The notes beneath the pieces were generated by a model. The model was not told the origin of the DNA, ran no database searches, and worked only from the letters and a program-made list of their open reading frames with translations. A stretch of DNA of 64,000 bases from Aradus depressus (Eukaryota > Arthropoda > Insecta > Hemiptera > Aradidae). The position numbers and the translations under genes are program-made. Every line of letters begins with the position of its first letter. Within the stretch, counting starts at the first letter, position 1. Positions 1 through 9,581 of this stretch are shown piece after piece. The stretch spans positions 23,475,460 to 23,539,459 of the forward strand of contig OY759223.1 of assembly GCA_963662175.1 (NCBI GenBank). The letters are read 5' to 3'.

Positions 1-570
1 CTAAGGGCTGGAAGCTCCTTTGTTTTTCCTCGGCTGATGAAATTTAAAGCGCATCCCCCTCCAGAGGCCGTCCTTCACCGAGCCGACAGCTCCTGGCCAT
101 AAAAGCAATAAAGGACGGATAAGGGGACGGGCAACTTGGATTTATAGACGCCGGCCCTCGGGGGCATATTTCAGGGGGGTCTGCCCCTGACGCACGCCCC
201 CCCCCCCCCCCCCGCCCCCAACTAAGAATAATTTAAACGGTTAAATGAACAGAGACCCAGTCGTCCAGTGCACGCATCTTAGTCACTCAAAACTTTCTTC
301 TTATGAGTTTAGGCACCCACAGGGTTAACCATGATCGGGCAGGAGAACTAGCAAGAAAGATAACTGTTAATGCCCGGGCAACTATTAATAGTTTTGCTAC
401 AATATGCTTGCCTTTCTAGTAGAGATTCGATACTATCGATAGTTTAAGGACTTTGTATTTCTGGGATCCACTGAATCGAAGGAAGGTGGTTACATTTACT
501 GTTCTTGTAGCGTGTTTCGTTGCTTTGAACTGAAAATTTAATATTCTTTTTTGTTGTTTTGAACTGAAAA
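1..570. other. No gene recognised; C-homopolymer and AT-rich sequence
   Basis: I see no gene or known repeat here. There is a C-homopolymer tract near 197-215. Around 429-442 there is a short palindromic motif, ACTATCGATAGT. Related motifs occur at about 1096 and 41711, so it could be a transposon end, but no matching pair with a target duplication could be drawn. Confidence 0.4.
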
Positions 571-735
571 ATGAGTCGTAAACGGAAGTCCGATGTGTGG
601 AGTTACTTCGATAAAGATGTGGGTCCAAAAAAACTGGCTAAATGTCGTTTTTGCAGTGCCGAATACAGAACTTCCGGGAACACTTGCAATTTGAAGGATC
701 ACTTGTTGGTTTTTTGTTTTATTTTATTTTGTTGA
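571..735 (+). pseudogene. BED-type zinc finger fragment (hAT-like transposase N-terminus or its first exon)
   Basis: A 54-codon open frame starts at ATG 571. It has the BED-finger pattern: basic start, a W-S-Y-F motif at residues 10-13, C-x2-C at residues 25 and 28, then N-L-K-D-H at residues 40-44. The second zinc histidine is missing because the frame runs into T-rich sequence and a TGA. A possible GT donor follows the Leu codons at about 709, so this may be exon 1 of a spliced gene, or a fragment cut off by decay. BED fingers occur at the N-terminus of many hAT transposases and of domesticated genes derived from them, where they bind DNA. No catalytic domain was found downstream, so a broken transposase is the likeliest reading. 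Confidence 0.6.
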
Positions 736-1526
736 GGTTTCTGTTGTTCTAGTGTTTGACTTTAGTTGTTCGTTTTTGATGTGATAATTTCTGTTACTAC
801 GTAACAATGGAATCTCATCTGGTCAATATAAAATATATATACTATAAGTGTTTTGAATTCATATTTTTAAGTGCAATTGAAGTTTGTAGTTTAGTTCCTG
901 ATCGCGTTAACGATCCGATCTGATCAGTTGAAGTAGGTATTGCTGAGCTTTTTTGCTACTAAAATAAATATAGGTACCTACTTACATTGTACGACATCTT
1001 GTTTATTTGTCTTCCTTAAATTACTTACATGGTACATGTGTGCATATATATGAGCATAGAGTGACTGGATGTCATTCCTCCTTTAAAAAAAAAGGTCGAT
1101 AGTACTATTGATACTTTCAAACTGATACTTACACCCTTAGTTTCTAGCTAACGTATTAGTAGGAATGAAACAAATTTGTGTATGGCTGAAATGAATCCGC
1201 TTTCACAACACTTTTCTTGAATGTTTCTCGAGTAGGGAAAGTAAAAAAAAGAAAGAAAAAAAAAAAAGGAAAGTTAGGTCTTTCTGTTCCACAAACCATG
1301 GTTGGACCAACTCCTGGTAACGACCGAAAGTTCAACTTCATCTGTTTAAACAAGTTTCAGAAAGTTGCGTATATTAGCCTTTTGGACAGTTTAGCGTTGT
1401 TAATTTCATGTCAGTAGGTCTGCCGAATATGAGGTGTCGAAGAGACTACGATACGAGGGGCCAAAACTTATCTATATTTCTGCTGAACTTATGACGTTTT
1501 TTTTTTTTACTTCTCCGGCTAATATA
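736..1526. other. No gene recognised
   Basis: AT-rich sequence with no convincing coding frame. Purine-rich runs at 1240-1270 and a second TATCGATAGT-like motif at about 1096 are the only landmarks. Confidence 0.4.
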
Positions 1527-1812
1527 GAGCCAGTTATGTAATCGGTCAGAAATTCGAATCAGAGATTTCAACGAAATTTCATGTTTTCCGATTCGTGTCT
1601 GTATATCTGCGAGTGCCTGTGAACTCGATAAATACTGATAGAGTAAATGTATAGACACTAAATTCCATTTGTATCCAGAATTCTCTAAGGACAACACCTA
1701 TTGCTTTTCAACCAAAACGGACAGAAGGAAGATGGGGATTAGGGTAGAGGCTTAACACAAAAAGGACGACACCAATTAATTATCAGCTAAATCAGCCGAA
1801 GGAGAGGAGGTA
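1527..1812 (+). repeat. Dispersed repeat A copy
   Basis: This matches a dispersed family seen at least 15 times in the window. Shared landmarks in order are TTATGTAATCGGTC, a segment about 'ATAATGAATTTATCGACACG', the phrase 'CAGCTAAATCAGCCGA', and a GGGGATTAGGG-GAGG-CTTAACAC block. It has no coding capacity that I can see. Its class is unknown; it may be a non-autonomous element. Confidence 0.5.
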
Positions 1813-1821
1813 TTTGTTAAT

Positions 1822-1858
1822 ACAGGCCGTGAAGAAGGCACACTCAATGCCGATAGTT
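1822..1858 (+). ncRNA. Hammerhead-ribozyme-like core (degenerate)
   Basis: TGAAGA is followed by a short stem (GGCA...TGCC) and then GA, resembling the CUGANGA, stem II, GAAA layout of hammerhead ribozymes. The first core C is replaced by G and the GAAA box reads GATA, so it is probably inactive. A closely related site lies at 2836. Confidence 0.2.
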
Positions 1859-1953
1859 TAGTTTGTTCTTAACTCTTCTCCTTCCTAACACATCGTTGGT
1901 CAATCCCTAATTGATATCTGTTACATATGATTATGCAACTAAAATATAGTCAG

Positions 1954-2229
1954 TTATTATGACTCATACCCGGGCTTTAACTACGAGGTCATATCGCCTA
2001 CTAACAGAGCGCTCTTTCGTCACCGGGAGACATGCGTCTGACTCTACTGTGGGAGTTTTAAATTTTGCCTACCCTAAATTTTTATTCACCTAGGGCAGGG
2101 GTCTTTAACAAGTACCTGACATCGTAAAGACTTGGGACCATTGCTTAACGTCCCATCCGAAGGAAGGCGTGCTTAAGTTTATTTTACCTTCCAGGCAAGT
2201 ACGCATACCACTGAGCTACCGGCGCCCTC
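1954..2229 (-). repeat. SINE-1 copy A with 13-bp target duplication
   Basis: A tRNA-derived SINE on the minus strand. The tRNA-like head lies at the right end (GAGCTACCGGCGCCC at 2213-2227) and the SINE 3' end at the left. The part between the head and the AAACTTAAGCACGCC segment is shortened. CAACTAAAATATA flanks both sides, a 13-bp direct repeat. The tail is of the CATAATAACT type rather than (CCTAA)n. Confidence 0.85.
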
Positions 2230-2830
2230 AACTAAAATATATATTATTTTAATCAGAATATTAGGTTCATGTAAACAACTATCTGTACTAATGTTTTAAA
2301 TTTTAATTTTTTCATTCGTATGCAATTCAAAAATATAAAAATGAAATAAAATAATAAAAACATTTATATCTTGTAAAAAAATTATATATTTATTCAAAGT
2401 GACTCCGTGTCAAATAAACGAAACAATAATTCTACTAACATGTAACTTCTAAAACATAACATCTAACTGAATATAAAATTTGATTGTCTCGACAACTAAT
2501 TTTTTCCTCAACTGACAGTCATGTTCTTTTTTATTTATTTACCTTTTTAATGTTATATATTTTAGCATCAGGGTAAAAAAAAAATTGGACGAATGTTTGT
2601 TTCTTCATCTGCATCACAAATTCAATTTATTTCATATACCTGCATCTCTACGTACCCTAACTTCATAAATTCAGGTTCTCTGTTATAATTTTCATGTAAC
2701 GAATTATCTGTCATTTTAGTTAAAAAACTGCCAAAAGAGAAGGGGAGTGGGCAAAAATGCCCTTTGTATTACTATTTTGATTAATAGGATTAAAACAAAC
2801 TTGTGATGTGTAATGTATATAAGTCAATGC
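2230..2830. other. AT-rich sequence, nothing recognised
   Basis: Very AT-rich with no supportable gene, RNA or repeat structure. Confidence 0.4.
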
Positions 2831-2835
2831 AGGCC

Positions 2836-2862
2836 CTGAAGATGGCACACTCAGTGCCGATG
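2836..2862 (+). ncRNA. Hammerhead-like core
   Basis: CTGAAGA at 2836-2842 fits the CUGANGA box. A 5-bp stem, GGCAC with GTGCC (2844-2848 and 2854-2858), closes the loop ACTCA. The next bases are GATG where a hammerhead needs GAAA. It shares layout, with a different stem sequence, with the better match at 37626. Such ribozymes are known in Penelope-like elements. Activity is doubtful because of the broken GAAA. Confidence 0.3.
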
Positions 2863-2937
2863 TTTGGCAGAAATTCTACAAGTTTTTTTTATCAACCCGA
2901 AGCCTCGTCTCACGTCCTTCCTGTCCTAAGAAAAAAC

Positions 2938-3912
2938 ATTGGAATAGTCTGAACTAGTTTTTTAGGTCTTGATGGTATTCAGTGTAGAGTCTGTGTGGAA
3001 GATGCCGGGTCATTGGAACAGTCTACACTAGTTTGTTAGGTCTTGATGATATTCAGGGTAGAGTCTGTGTGGAAGATGTCGGGTCATTGGTACACTCTGA
3101 TCTAGTTTGTTGGGTCTTGATGATATTCAGTGTAGAGTCTGTGTGGAAGATGTCGGGTCATTGGTACACTCTGATCTAGTTTGTTAGGTCTTGATGATAT
3201 TCAGGGTAGAGTCTGTGTGGAAGATGTCGGGTCATTGGTACACTCTGATCTAGTTTGTTAGGTCTTGATGATATTCAGTGTAGAGTCTGTGTGGAAGATG
3301 TCGGGTCATTGGTACATTCTGATCTAGTTTGTTAGGTCTTGATGTTATTCAGGGTAGAGTCTGTGTGGAAGATGCCAGGTCATTGGAACAGTCTACACTA
3401 GTTTGTTAGGTCTTGATGATATTCAGGGTAGAGTCTGTGTGGAAGATGTCGGGTCATTGGTACACTCTGATCTAGTTTGTTGGGTCTTGATGATATTCAG
3501 TGTAGAGTCTGTGTGGAAGATGTCGGGTCATTGGTACACTCGGATCTAGTTTGTTAGGTCTTGATGATATTCAGGGTAGAGTCTGTGATGAAGATGTCGG
3601 GTCATTGGTACACTCTGATCTAGTTTGTTAGGTCTTGATGATATTCAGTGTAGAGTCTGTGTGGAAGATGTCGGGTCATTGGTACACTCTGATCTAGTTT
3701 GTTAAGTCTTGATGATATTCAGGGTAGAGTCTTTGTGGAAGATGTCGGGTCATTGGAATAGTCTGATCTAGTTTGTTAGGTCTTGATGATATTCAGTGTA
3801 GAGTCTGTGTGGAAGATGTCGGGTCATTGGTACATTCTGATCTAGTTTGTTAGGTCTTGATGATATTCAGGGTAGAGTCTGTGTGGAAGATGTCGGGTCT
3901 TTGGATCTCTGT
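2938..3912. repeat. 74-bp minisatellite, about 13 units
   Basis: CATTGG recurs exactly every 74 bp (for example 3011, 3085 and 3159). Units carry a TCTAGTTTGTTAGGTCTTGA segment and a GTAGAGTCTGTGTGGAAGAT segment. Units mostly alternate between ATTCAGTGTAG and ATTCAGGGTAG. Diagnostic variants (GGAACAGTCTACACTA; TTGTTGGGTC) recur 370 bp apart, which indicates a five-unit duplication. Confidence 0.95.
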
Positions 3913-4514
3913 AGAGTCTAATTAGCCATAAACTGCGTGATTTATAGTGGAACCGAGAAAATGCAAATATGAAATATGAAAATGAAGATGAGACTCATAA
4001 AAGTGATATAGTAGGCTCCGTGGAGCCATTGCCAGGGTACCCCTCGTCAGTTTTATGGCCGGACGTCCATCATCTCTTCTGACAGCCTTCATTGCCGCCT
4101 CCACCCACCCCCAAGAAAACAACCCCCGCCTCCCCTCCCACGATGAAAACACTACACCCCCATAAATCCCATACCCCAGGATGGTAATGAAGAAATAGCG
4201 CCGTTCCTGTCTTTCTCCAGAGAGAGCATCCCCAACTTAAAAAAAAGAAAAAAAAATGTATACAGGAATACATCCATCAGAATTTTTTTTTCTTTTATTG
4301 TTATGTTGGCAGCTTGTCTAAATATTTTTATATTTTTTTCGCATATTAGCATTATGTTGCGATACATAAAAGTGTATCTAGAACAAAAGAAGGAAAAAGA
4401 AAAGTCGCTGTTGAATCAAATAACTTCCCCAGCGCAAATTAACTAATTTCTTGCTCTCTCACTGAAGCTTTACTGACTTTTGTGATTAACTGAAATAATT
4501 TAAATATTGCCAAA
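3913..4514. other. No gene recognised
   Basis: Mixed-composition sequence with a C-rich stretch around 4098-4145 and A/T runs. No frame resembles a known protein. Confidence 0.4.
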
Positions 4515-4740
4515 GCATCCAATTTTCATTGCATTCAATCCATACAATTCAAAATGCTTCATACAATAGCCAATGCTCCTTATTACATCTACAACAAAAC
4601 CTTTCATATTTAAAATATTTTACTCCCATAATACCCACATTAATCCTCTAGTCCGTGCTCTCCCTTCTGCCACTCTTCCCAAACGACGCCCTAAGCGCCA
4701 ATAGCCTAAAGTTCTTCTCAGATCAAGCAGTGACATCATA
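4515..4740 (+). pseudogene. Jockey-like LINE family B, reverse transcriptase C-terminal relic
   Basis: Translation gives the IANAPYY motif followed by a degraded N-K-T-F-H, then NPLVRALPSA and a basic KRRPKRQ end. These match the C-terminus of family B copies at 20566 and 62342. IANAPYY-type motifs are typical of the region after the reverse transcriptase fingers in Jockey-clade LINEs. It has stop codons and frame breaks, so it is not functional. Confidence 0.7.
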
Positions 4741-4746
4741 TGACGA

Positions 4747-4945
4747 CACCTATCGGTCTTCAGTCAAATCAGCCAATAGGAAAGGAAAGAGGGGGGGGGG
4801 GGGCTTAACAGAGAATCTCTAATAACAGCCGTTATTATATATAGTGTCGCTAAGTGAGTCAAATATTGAGTTCGATTGGCTTAAGAGGGAAGCGCAATCT
4901 TAATTGATTAATTTGAGTTGGGGAAGTATTCACCAACTCCTTTTA
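4747..4945 (+). repeat. Dispersed repeat A copy
   Basis: Shows the CAGTCAAATCAGCCAATAGG segment, a poly-G interrupted GGGG-CTTAACA block, AATTGATTAATTTGAGTTGG and a GGGGAAGTATTCACC end. A G-homopolymer of about 13 lies at 4791-4803. Confidence 0.5.
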
Positions 4946-5404
4946 TTTCAATTTTGAAATTTCTGAAAAATATTTAGAGAAATATTTCAGAAAAAAATAA
5001 CATTTTTAATGTGTCATTTTTGCCGCAAAGCAAGGATATCCCAGACGAATACTAATATTTAACACAACACTACGAATAGTTTTTTTTTTATTTTTTGTAA
5101 AAATTTTATATAGAAAAAGATAAAGTGAATAATTTATATTTCCTTTCTTTCTTTGACATTATTACATCCGAGTTGGCCACACTTGGAGATACGACAAAAA
5201 GAGGCAATATAAAACTGGGAGAAGAAGAATACATAGAAATGGAAAAAATAGGATAATTAGAAAAGAAAATGGCGTGGGGTGGAGGGGGTTGCAAGAAATT
5301 ATGAGGGGGTAAGGGTAGAGTTTCCATGACAACGGTCATAAACAATAACAGTCTTACTAAGTTTCTCTATCTAGTACACCTCCTAGCTCATGGCATTGTT
5401 TCCA
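4946..5404. other. No gene recognised; one X-box-like motif
   Basis: AT-rich sequence. At 5320-5333 GTTTCCATGACAAC fits the RFX X-box consensus RYYNYY-N2-RRNRAC, but no adjacent gene can be shown. Confidence 0.3.
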
Positions 5405-5800
5405 TTTTTTTTATATTATTATTATAAGATTATTAATCGTTTTAATATTTTATTATAAGAATATTAATTGTTTTAATATTTTATTATACAAATTTTAATT
5501 GTTTTAATATTTTATTATAAGAATATTAATTATTTTAATATTTTATTATACTAATATTAATTGTTTTAATATTTTATTATAGGAATATTAATTGTTTAAC
5601 TATTTTATTATAGTAATATTAATTGTTTAAATATATTATTACAGAAATATTAATTGTTTAAATATTTTATTATAGGAATATTAATTGTTTAAATATTTTA
5701 TTATAGGAATATTAATTGTTCAATTATTTTATTATGTGAATATCAATTGTTTAAATATTTTATTATAGGAATATTAATTGTTTAAATATTTTATTTTTAC
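5405..5800. repeat. 31-bp AT-only-type minisatellite, about 12 units
   Basis: The unit TATTTTATTATA-GGAATATTAATTGTTTAA repeats with a 31-bp period (for example AATTGTTTTAAT at 5467 and 5498) and drifts gradually from left (TTGTTTTAATA) to right (TTGTTTAAATA). It is noncoding. Confidence 0.9.
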
Positions 5801-5814
5801 TTCCCTAACTATAA

Positions 5815-5925
5815 GAAGGTAGAAATTTCTTATGTTGTGGGGGAGGGGCTTAATACAAAAATTCAAATAAATGCGGATGCAATGAATTTATCGAAATGAA
5901 ATTTAGTATGTATATTTTTCGTTTG
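5815..5925 (+). repeat. Dispersed repeat A fragment
   Basis: Contains GGGGGAGGGGCTTAATACAA and ATGAATTTATCGAAATGAAA, both hallmarks of the dispersed family. It runs directly into a reverse transcriptase relic. Confidence 0.45.
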
Positions 5926-5928
5926 AGG

Positions 5929-6222
5929 AGGTTAGCAGTATCATCTGCAAAGATGTTGTGTTAACAGTTGGGTTGACATATCAGCTGTGTATATTGTGTC
6001 GAAAATAGGACCCAGGATATAAACTTGTGTAACGCCAGAATTCTGTAGGGACGCGGGAGAAAGGGCAAAACCCTGGCTCACACAAAAAGTTCTTTCAGAA
6101 ACTTAAGATCTTAGGTTTAGGAAGAATGTGAAGGGATCTTCCAAAGTAAGCCCGGGTGCCAAACTCTGTCAAACGCTTGTTCGACGTCGAGAAAGACCGC
6201 AGAGCAGCTTTGCTCCTGTGTG
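5929..6222 (-). pseudogene. Jockey-type LINE reverse transcriptase core relic
   Basis: The minus-strand translation shows three ordered reverse transcriptase motifs. FLDVEQAFDRVWHPGL (motif A, about 6150-6205) comes first. Next is a G-V-T-Q-x-Y-I-L-G-P-I-F stretch with D-T-I-Y-T-A-D-M (about 5980-6030). Last is IFADDTANLL (motif C, F-A-D-D, about 5935-5963). This order and the IYTADMP-type phrase are typical of Jockey-clade elements. The frames change between motifs and stops are present. The 5' and 3' parts of the element are absent here; a C-terminal piece lies at 6767-7198. Confidence 0.8.
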
Positions 6223-6766
6223 GAAAATTTCTTAAAAATATATTTTGAATAAAAAAAAAAAAATCTTTCTGATTCTTCTGTAGATGATTCAATGTGATAA
6301 GGGTTTTTGTTATTACTGTATGTATGTTTGTGAAGGGAGGTTATATTAGAATGTTTACGAGGGGGTAACGTCATTCGGGTATTATGGAGTTATTAAAATA
6401 AAGGTATCTAAAATCGGAAAGGTCTCTCAGAACTAATAACCAAATGAAGTTTTACCGCTGCGTGTGAAGGCTCGGACAGGGGTTGTTCCCCGTCAGGAGT
6501 CTACCTATAAGATACATTTAAAAACTCTCCAGATAACGTTTTGTAAATTTAACAAAAATTAATTGCGTATCAGATAGGCAGATCCGGGGTAAAACTTAAC
6601 ATTTTTTCATTTTGCCTTTGAATATATATTTTTTAAATTATTATGCCTATTATTTACAAAGAGATATTTAAAACTTTTTTTTCTCATTTATTGACCATTT
6701 TTATACAATATACATTCAATTCGGCTAATAGCAAACAAAACACTTGACACTTGAATGAGGCGGCTG
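6223..6766. other. No gene recognised
   Basis: AT-rich sequence between two LINE relics. It may hold decayed LINE sequence, but I cannot align it by eye. Confidence 0.35.
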
Positions 6767-7198
6767 ACCAACGTCAGTCCTCTTGGTTAAAGTCGCTATG
6801 ATGCTTCCTCTTCAGTCGACGTTCTGGTCTTGGCGAAGGCAGGTGGAGAGGGATGACTGGTAGCAGAGGGTTTTCATATTCTTGCATGGTCCGCAACAGA
6901 CTGACGTAACAAATAGGCAGACATTCTTTTACCTCAGGGATCTGAAGATGAGTATGGATTGTTTTGTTTTGGACAAACCAGGGCGCGCTGGCCCGATTCT
7001 GGAATGTCTGAATTTATCTTTTATTTGAGAATCGGAGGCAGAACCCCAGATAGCGCAGCCGTAATGCCACATGGGTCTGATGATCATCGTATAGATGGAG
7101 CCTTGAGGTGGAGGGGAAGCTGAGAGCTGATAGAATCGATGTCTTGGCCTCTGCAGCAGCGAGGTGATGTGTTCGTCCCAGGTCAACTTAATGTCCAT
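6767..7198 (-). pseudogene. Jockey-type LINE reverse transcriptase C-terminus
   Basis: On the minus strand the translation begins with L-T-W-D-E-H-I, then IIRPMWHYGCAIWGSAS, a typical post-catalytic Jockey motif. It continues, after a frameshift near 6955, with IHTHLQIPEVKECL and a basic ending RPERRLKRKHHSDF before a stop. The last part matches the usual C-terminus of Jockey ORF2 proteins. The frameshift and the missing N-terminal parts mark it as a pseudogene. It may belong with the core fragment at 5929-6222, though about 540 bp of unaligned sequence separates them. Confidence 0.8.
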
Positions 7199-7492
7199 AT
7201 GACATTTAAAACTGTATAAAGAATATGTATAACAAGCAAATGTGCTGAAGGAGAAAAAATGGCAATGTCAAAATGTCAAGAGAGGAGAAGTCACCCAGTG
7301 GTGACACTCTATAGGCACTGAGTCACACTCATTTATGACTAATCAGTGTCACTGCTAGATCTGAGAAGGTATCTAAGCCATTGGCGCTTAAGGAATCGTT
7401 CAGGTCGTGTGGCCGAAGGGAGGATACGGACGAGAAGATTAATGTGGATACTATAGGAGGAAAAAAGGATGTTACCTGGATTTAGCTAATTC

Positions 7493-7891
7493 GATGACAA
7501 AGGGAATATTGTAATAGGTTAGGTTAGGTTAGATTTTATGACTCATGCCCGGGCTTTAACTACGAGGTCATATCGCCTACTACCAGAGCGCTCTTTCGTC
7601 ACTCTGGTGGACATGAGACCGACTCTATTGTGGGAGTCCTAAATTTTGCCTACCCTAAATTTTTATTCATCTAGGGTAGGGGTCTTTAACGAGTACCTGA
7701 CATCGTACAGGCTCGGGACCATCGCTTAACGTCCCATCCGAAGGACGGCGTGCTTAAGTTTATCTTACCTCCCAGATAAAATAAACTAAGGGCCTCGGTC
7801 GGGCTACGAACCCACGTTCTTGAGCTCAGAAGTAATATTGTAATATATAATATATATATATATATATTACAATATTCCCTTTGTCATATTA
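7493..7891. repeat. Near-perfect palindrome split by a SINE insertion
   Basis: GACAAAGGGAATATTGTAAT (7495-7514) has its exact inverted partner near 7863-7885 (ATTACAATATTCCC then TTTGTC). Removing the SINE-1 copy at 7516-7832 and one copy of AATATTGTAAT leaves a roughly 60-bp hairpin with an AT-rich centre. Confidence 0.75.
7516..7832 (-). repeat. SINE-1 copy B, 5'-truncated, with target duplication
   Basis: Minus-strand SINE beginning at its 3' tail with AGGTTAGGTTAGGTTAG, that is (CCTAA)3 on the SINE strand. It ends inside the tRNA-like head at GAGCTCAGAAG, so box A is lost. AATATTGTAAT is present on both sides as an 11-bp direct repeat, which shows a retrotransposition event. Confidence 0.9.
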
Positions 7892-8065
7892 TATATATAT
7901 TTTTTTTTTGAGATGTAATAGGGAGCATTGACTATTGTACAAAGGATTTTGCAAGGATTGAGACTGAAGATTGGAAGCTTTGGCAGAACCCCATAGGTCA
8001 AATCCATAAGTCCACATAGCTTTGAGTATTTCGTTATACATTAGTCGTTTTTCTTTACGGTAAAC

Positions 8066-8365
8066 ATCGATTTCATGTTTTCCGAGAGTGTTTGTCTGTA
8101 ACTCCCGATATAATGAATTTTTCAACACGAAATTTTGAGTATATACCATTTAATTTTCAGCCAAATCGGTCGATGGAAAGTGGGGATTAAATTGAAACTG
8201 ACACGGAAACTCTAAAAACTGCCGTTGTAATGAATGTATTGACACAAAAAAGAGCATGAGGGTTCAGAAGCCATTGGCTTTGGAGGGAGAGTGAAAACTT
8301 AATGGAATAATTTGTGATGGGGTAGTACATAGCTGGTGATTCACCGACTACTTTTTTGATATTAC
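8066..8365 (+). repeat. Dispersed repeat A copy, nearly full
   Basis: Runs from TTTCATGTTTTCCGAGAGTG through CAGCCAAATCGGTCGATGG, GGGGATTA, AACTGACACGGAAACTC and AATGAATGTATTGACAC to GCTGGTGATTCACCGACTAC. It is one of the clearer copies and defines the family's right end near the CGGTGAATCACCG-type motif. Confidence 0.6.
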
Positions 8366-8798
8366 TTCCGTTTTTCCAGCTTGATAAATTTCAACATTTG
8401 TTCAGATATGTTATCTATCCAAAGCCCCGCGCGATATCCGACTTCTTCAACCCATAAATCCCTGCTCAACACTTCCTCACTACTGAGTGAAGTAGACCAG
8501 AAGATGGAGTGACCGGGGGGAGGATGGACAGAGCCCTGGAGGTGGACTAAGGTGAAGTTGACAAGATCGATACACCTGATGCAGCTCTTCTGCAGCAACC
8601 CACCACCCCCCACCCAGCTCTGTCAATCCAATCCACACTCACACACATCTTGTACAGGGCCAGTCACTAGGGGGTTGTTTTGAGAGAGATCTCCTTAGGA
8701 AATGTGATTTGGAGCAGGTTCATGGCTATGTCAGCTCAGGCAAGTTATTGGTAATAAATAAATAAATCGTCTAAGAATTACCAATATACTTCTTTTAT
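8366..8798. other. No gene recognised
   Basis: Unique-looking sequence with a C-rich stretch near 8600. No frame gave a recognisable domain. Confidence 0.35.
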
Positions 8799-9581
8799 TA
8801 TTGAGCTGAGTTTACGAAGCTCTTTCTTAGGCGACTCATGTATTTCGTTGTACTCATACTCCTCCTAAACCCTTTACCGATCACATTGAAATTTACCACG
8901 ATGGTAGTGGACATGGTGACGATGGTTTACTACTAAAAAAATCTGAAATCGAACATACCACGGAGGAATAATCACCGAAAAACGAAATCCCCATTGAAAT
9001 CAATTGAGAGAAAAAATTCTCGCGCAAAATATAATTTTTCTATTTCAAATGTAAAAATCCGGGCGAAGCCCTTTTCGATTTACCATCGGACACCACTTTT
9101 TTTGAGCCGTTTTTTTCAGTGTTCTAACGTACAAACTTGGGGGCCATGGTGGCCGTGCGGGCTAGAGCGTAGGGCTTTGGTCGCATGGTCTCACCATGGT
9201 TTGCGGGTTCGAATCCCGTCCGGGAGTGAGTTTTATTTCGTAGATAGAACTCCCTCCCGGGGCCATGGATGTCTTAAATAATTATATATAACACATTGAC
9301 ATGGCTAATATGCACCGTACATAAAGCCAAAAAAAAAAAAAAAAACGTACAAACTTCGACTTTTTTACGATAAAAATATTCACAGCTGTTGTTGTCTACA
9401 AAAAGGCTAGAAAAAAAATCCATTTAATTCAATTGAATCTATTTAAAGTCTTAATATATTCATAAAGAACATACAAGGTGAGAAGTTACTGATAATTATT
9501 AAAACATTAACTGAGTTTTTTATACAGATATGTCTGACTCAGCTCAGTTTTTGCAAACAGCAGAATGTATTGCACACCTAG
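8799..9581 (+). mobile_element. Helentron-like non-autonomous repeat, copy 1 (contains SINE-2)
   Basis: Shared with copies at 30403-31115 and 34207-34770 and a left-end fragment at 60746. The left end is TTGAGCTGAGTTTACGAAGC; the right end is TGCAAACAGCAGAATGTATT followed by GCACACCTAG and a T. Subterminal inverted repeats (TGAGCTGAGT near the left end, ACTCAGCTCA about 40 bp inside the right end) and a terminal CTAG resemble Helitron/Helentron-derived elements, but the 5' end lacks the TC typical of classic Helitrons. It has no protein-coding capacity. A 206-bp SINE-2 insertion interrupts it. Confidence 0.6.
9139..9344 (+). repeat. SINE-2 copy 1 with poly(A) tail and 12-bp target duplication
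   Basis: Starts GGGGGCCATGGTGGCCGTGC, holds a box B-like GGTTCGAATCCC near 9208 and ends in a run of 17 A. ACGTACAAACTT flanks both sides (ends at 9138; repeats at 9345-9356). Without the insertion the host repeat reads through exactly as in its copy at 34530. The head resembles a class II tRNA with a long variable arm. It is a young retrotransposed SINE unrelated to SINE-1. Confidence 0.9.

Larger units (their letters stand above)
7215..8065 (-). pseudogene. Jockey-like LINE family B copy, split by a SINE
   Basis: The left part (7215-7492) matches the 3' end of family B, including the landmarks ATGGCAATGTCAAAATGTCA and CACCCAGTGGTGACACTC. The right part (7890-8065) encodes, on the minus strand, MWTYGFDLWGSAKASNLQ, which matches the copy at 20566-20930. 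A SINE-1 insertion and a palindrome sit between the halves. There are stops and frame breaks throughout. Confidence 0.75.

Noticed and set aside
2938..3912. CRISPR array
   Set aside because: The units are contiguous 74-bp tandem repeats without unique spacers, and the context is eukaryotic.
7516..7535. Interstitial telomere array
   Set aside because: Only two or three TTAGG units, always attached to the SINE-1 end; they are SINE tails.
9139..9225. Class II tRNA gene
   Set aside because: It is the head of SINE-2, with a poly(A) tail and flanking duplication.
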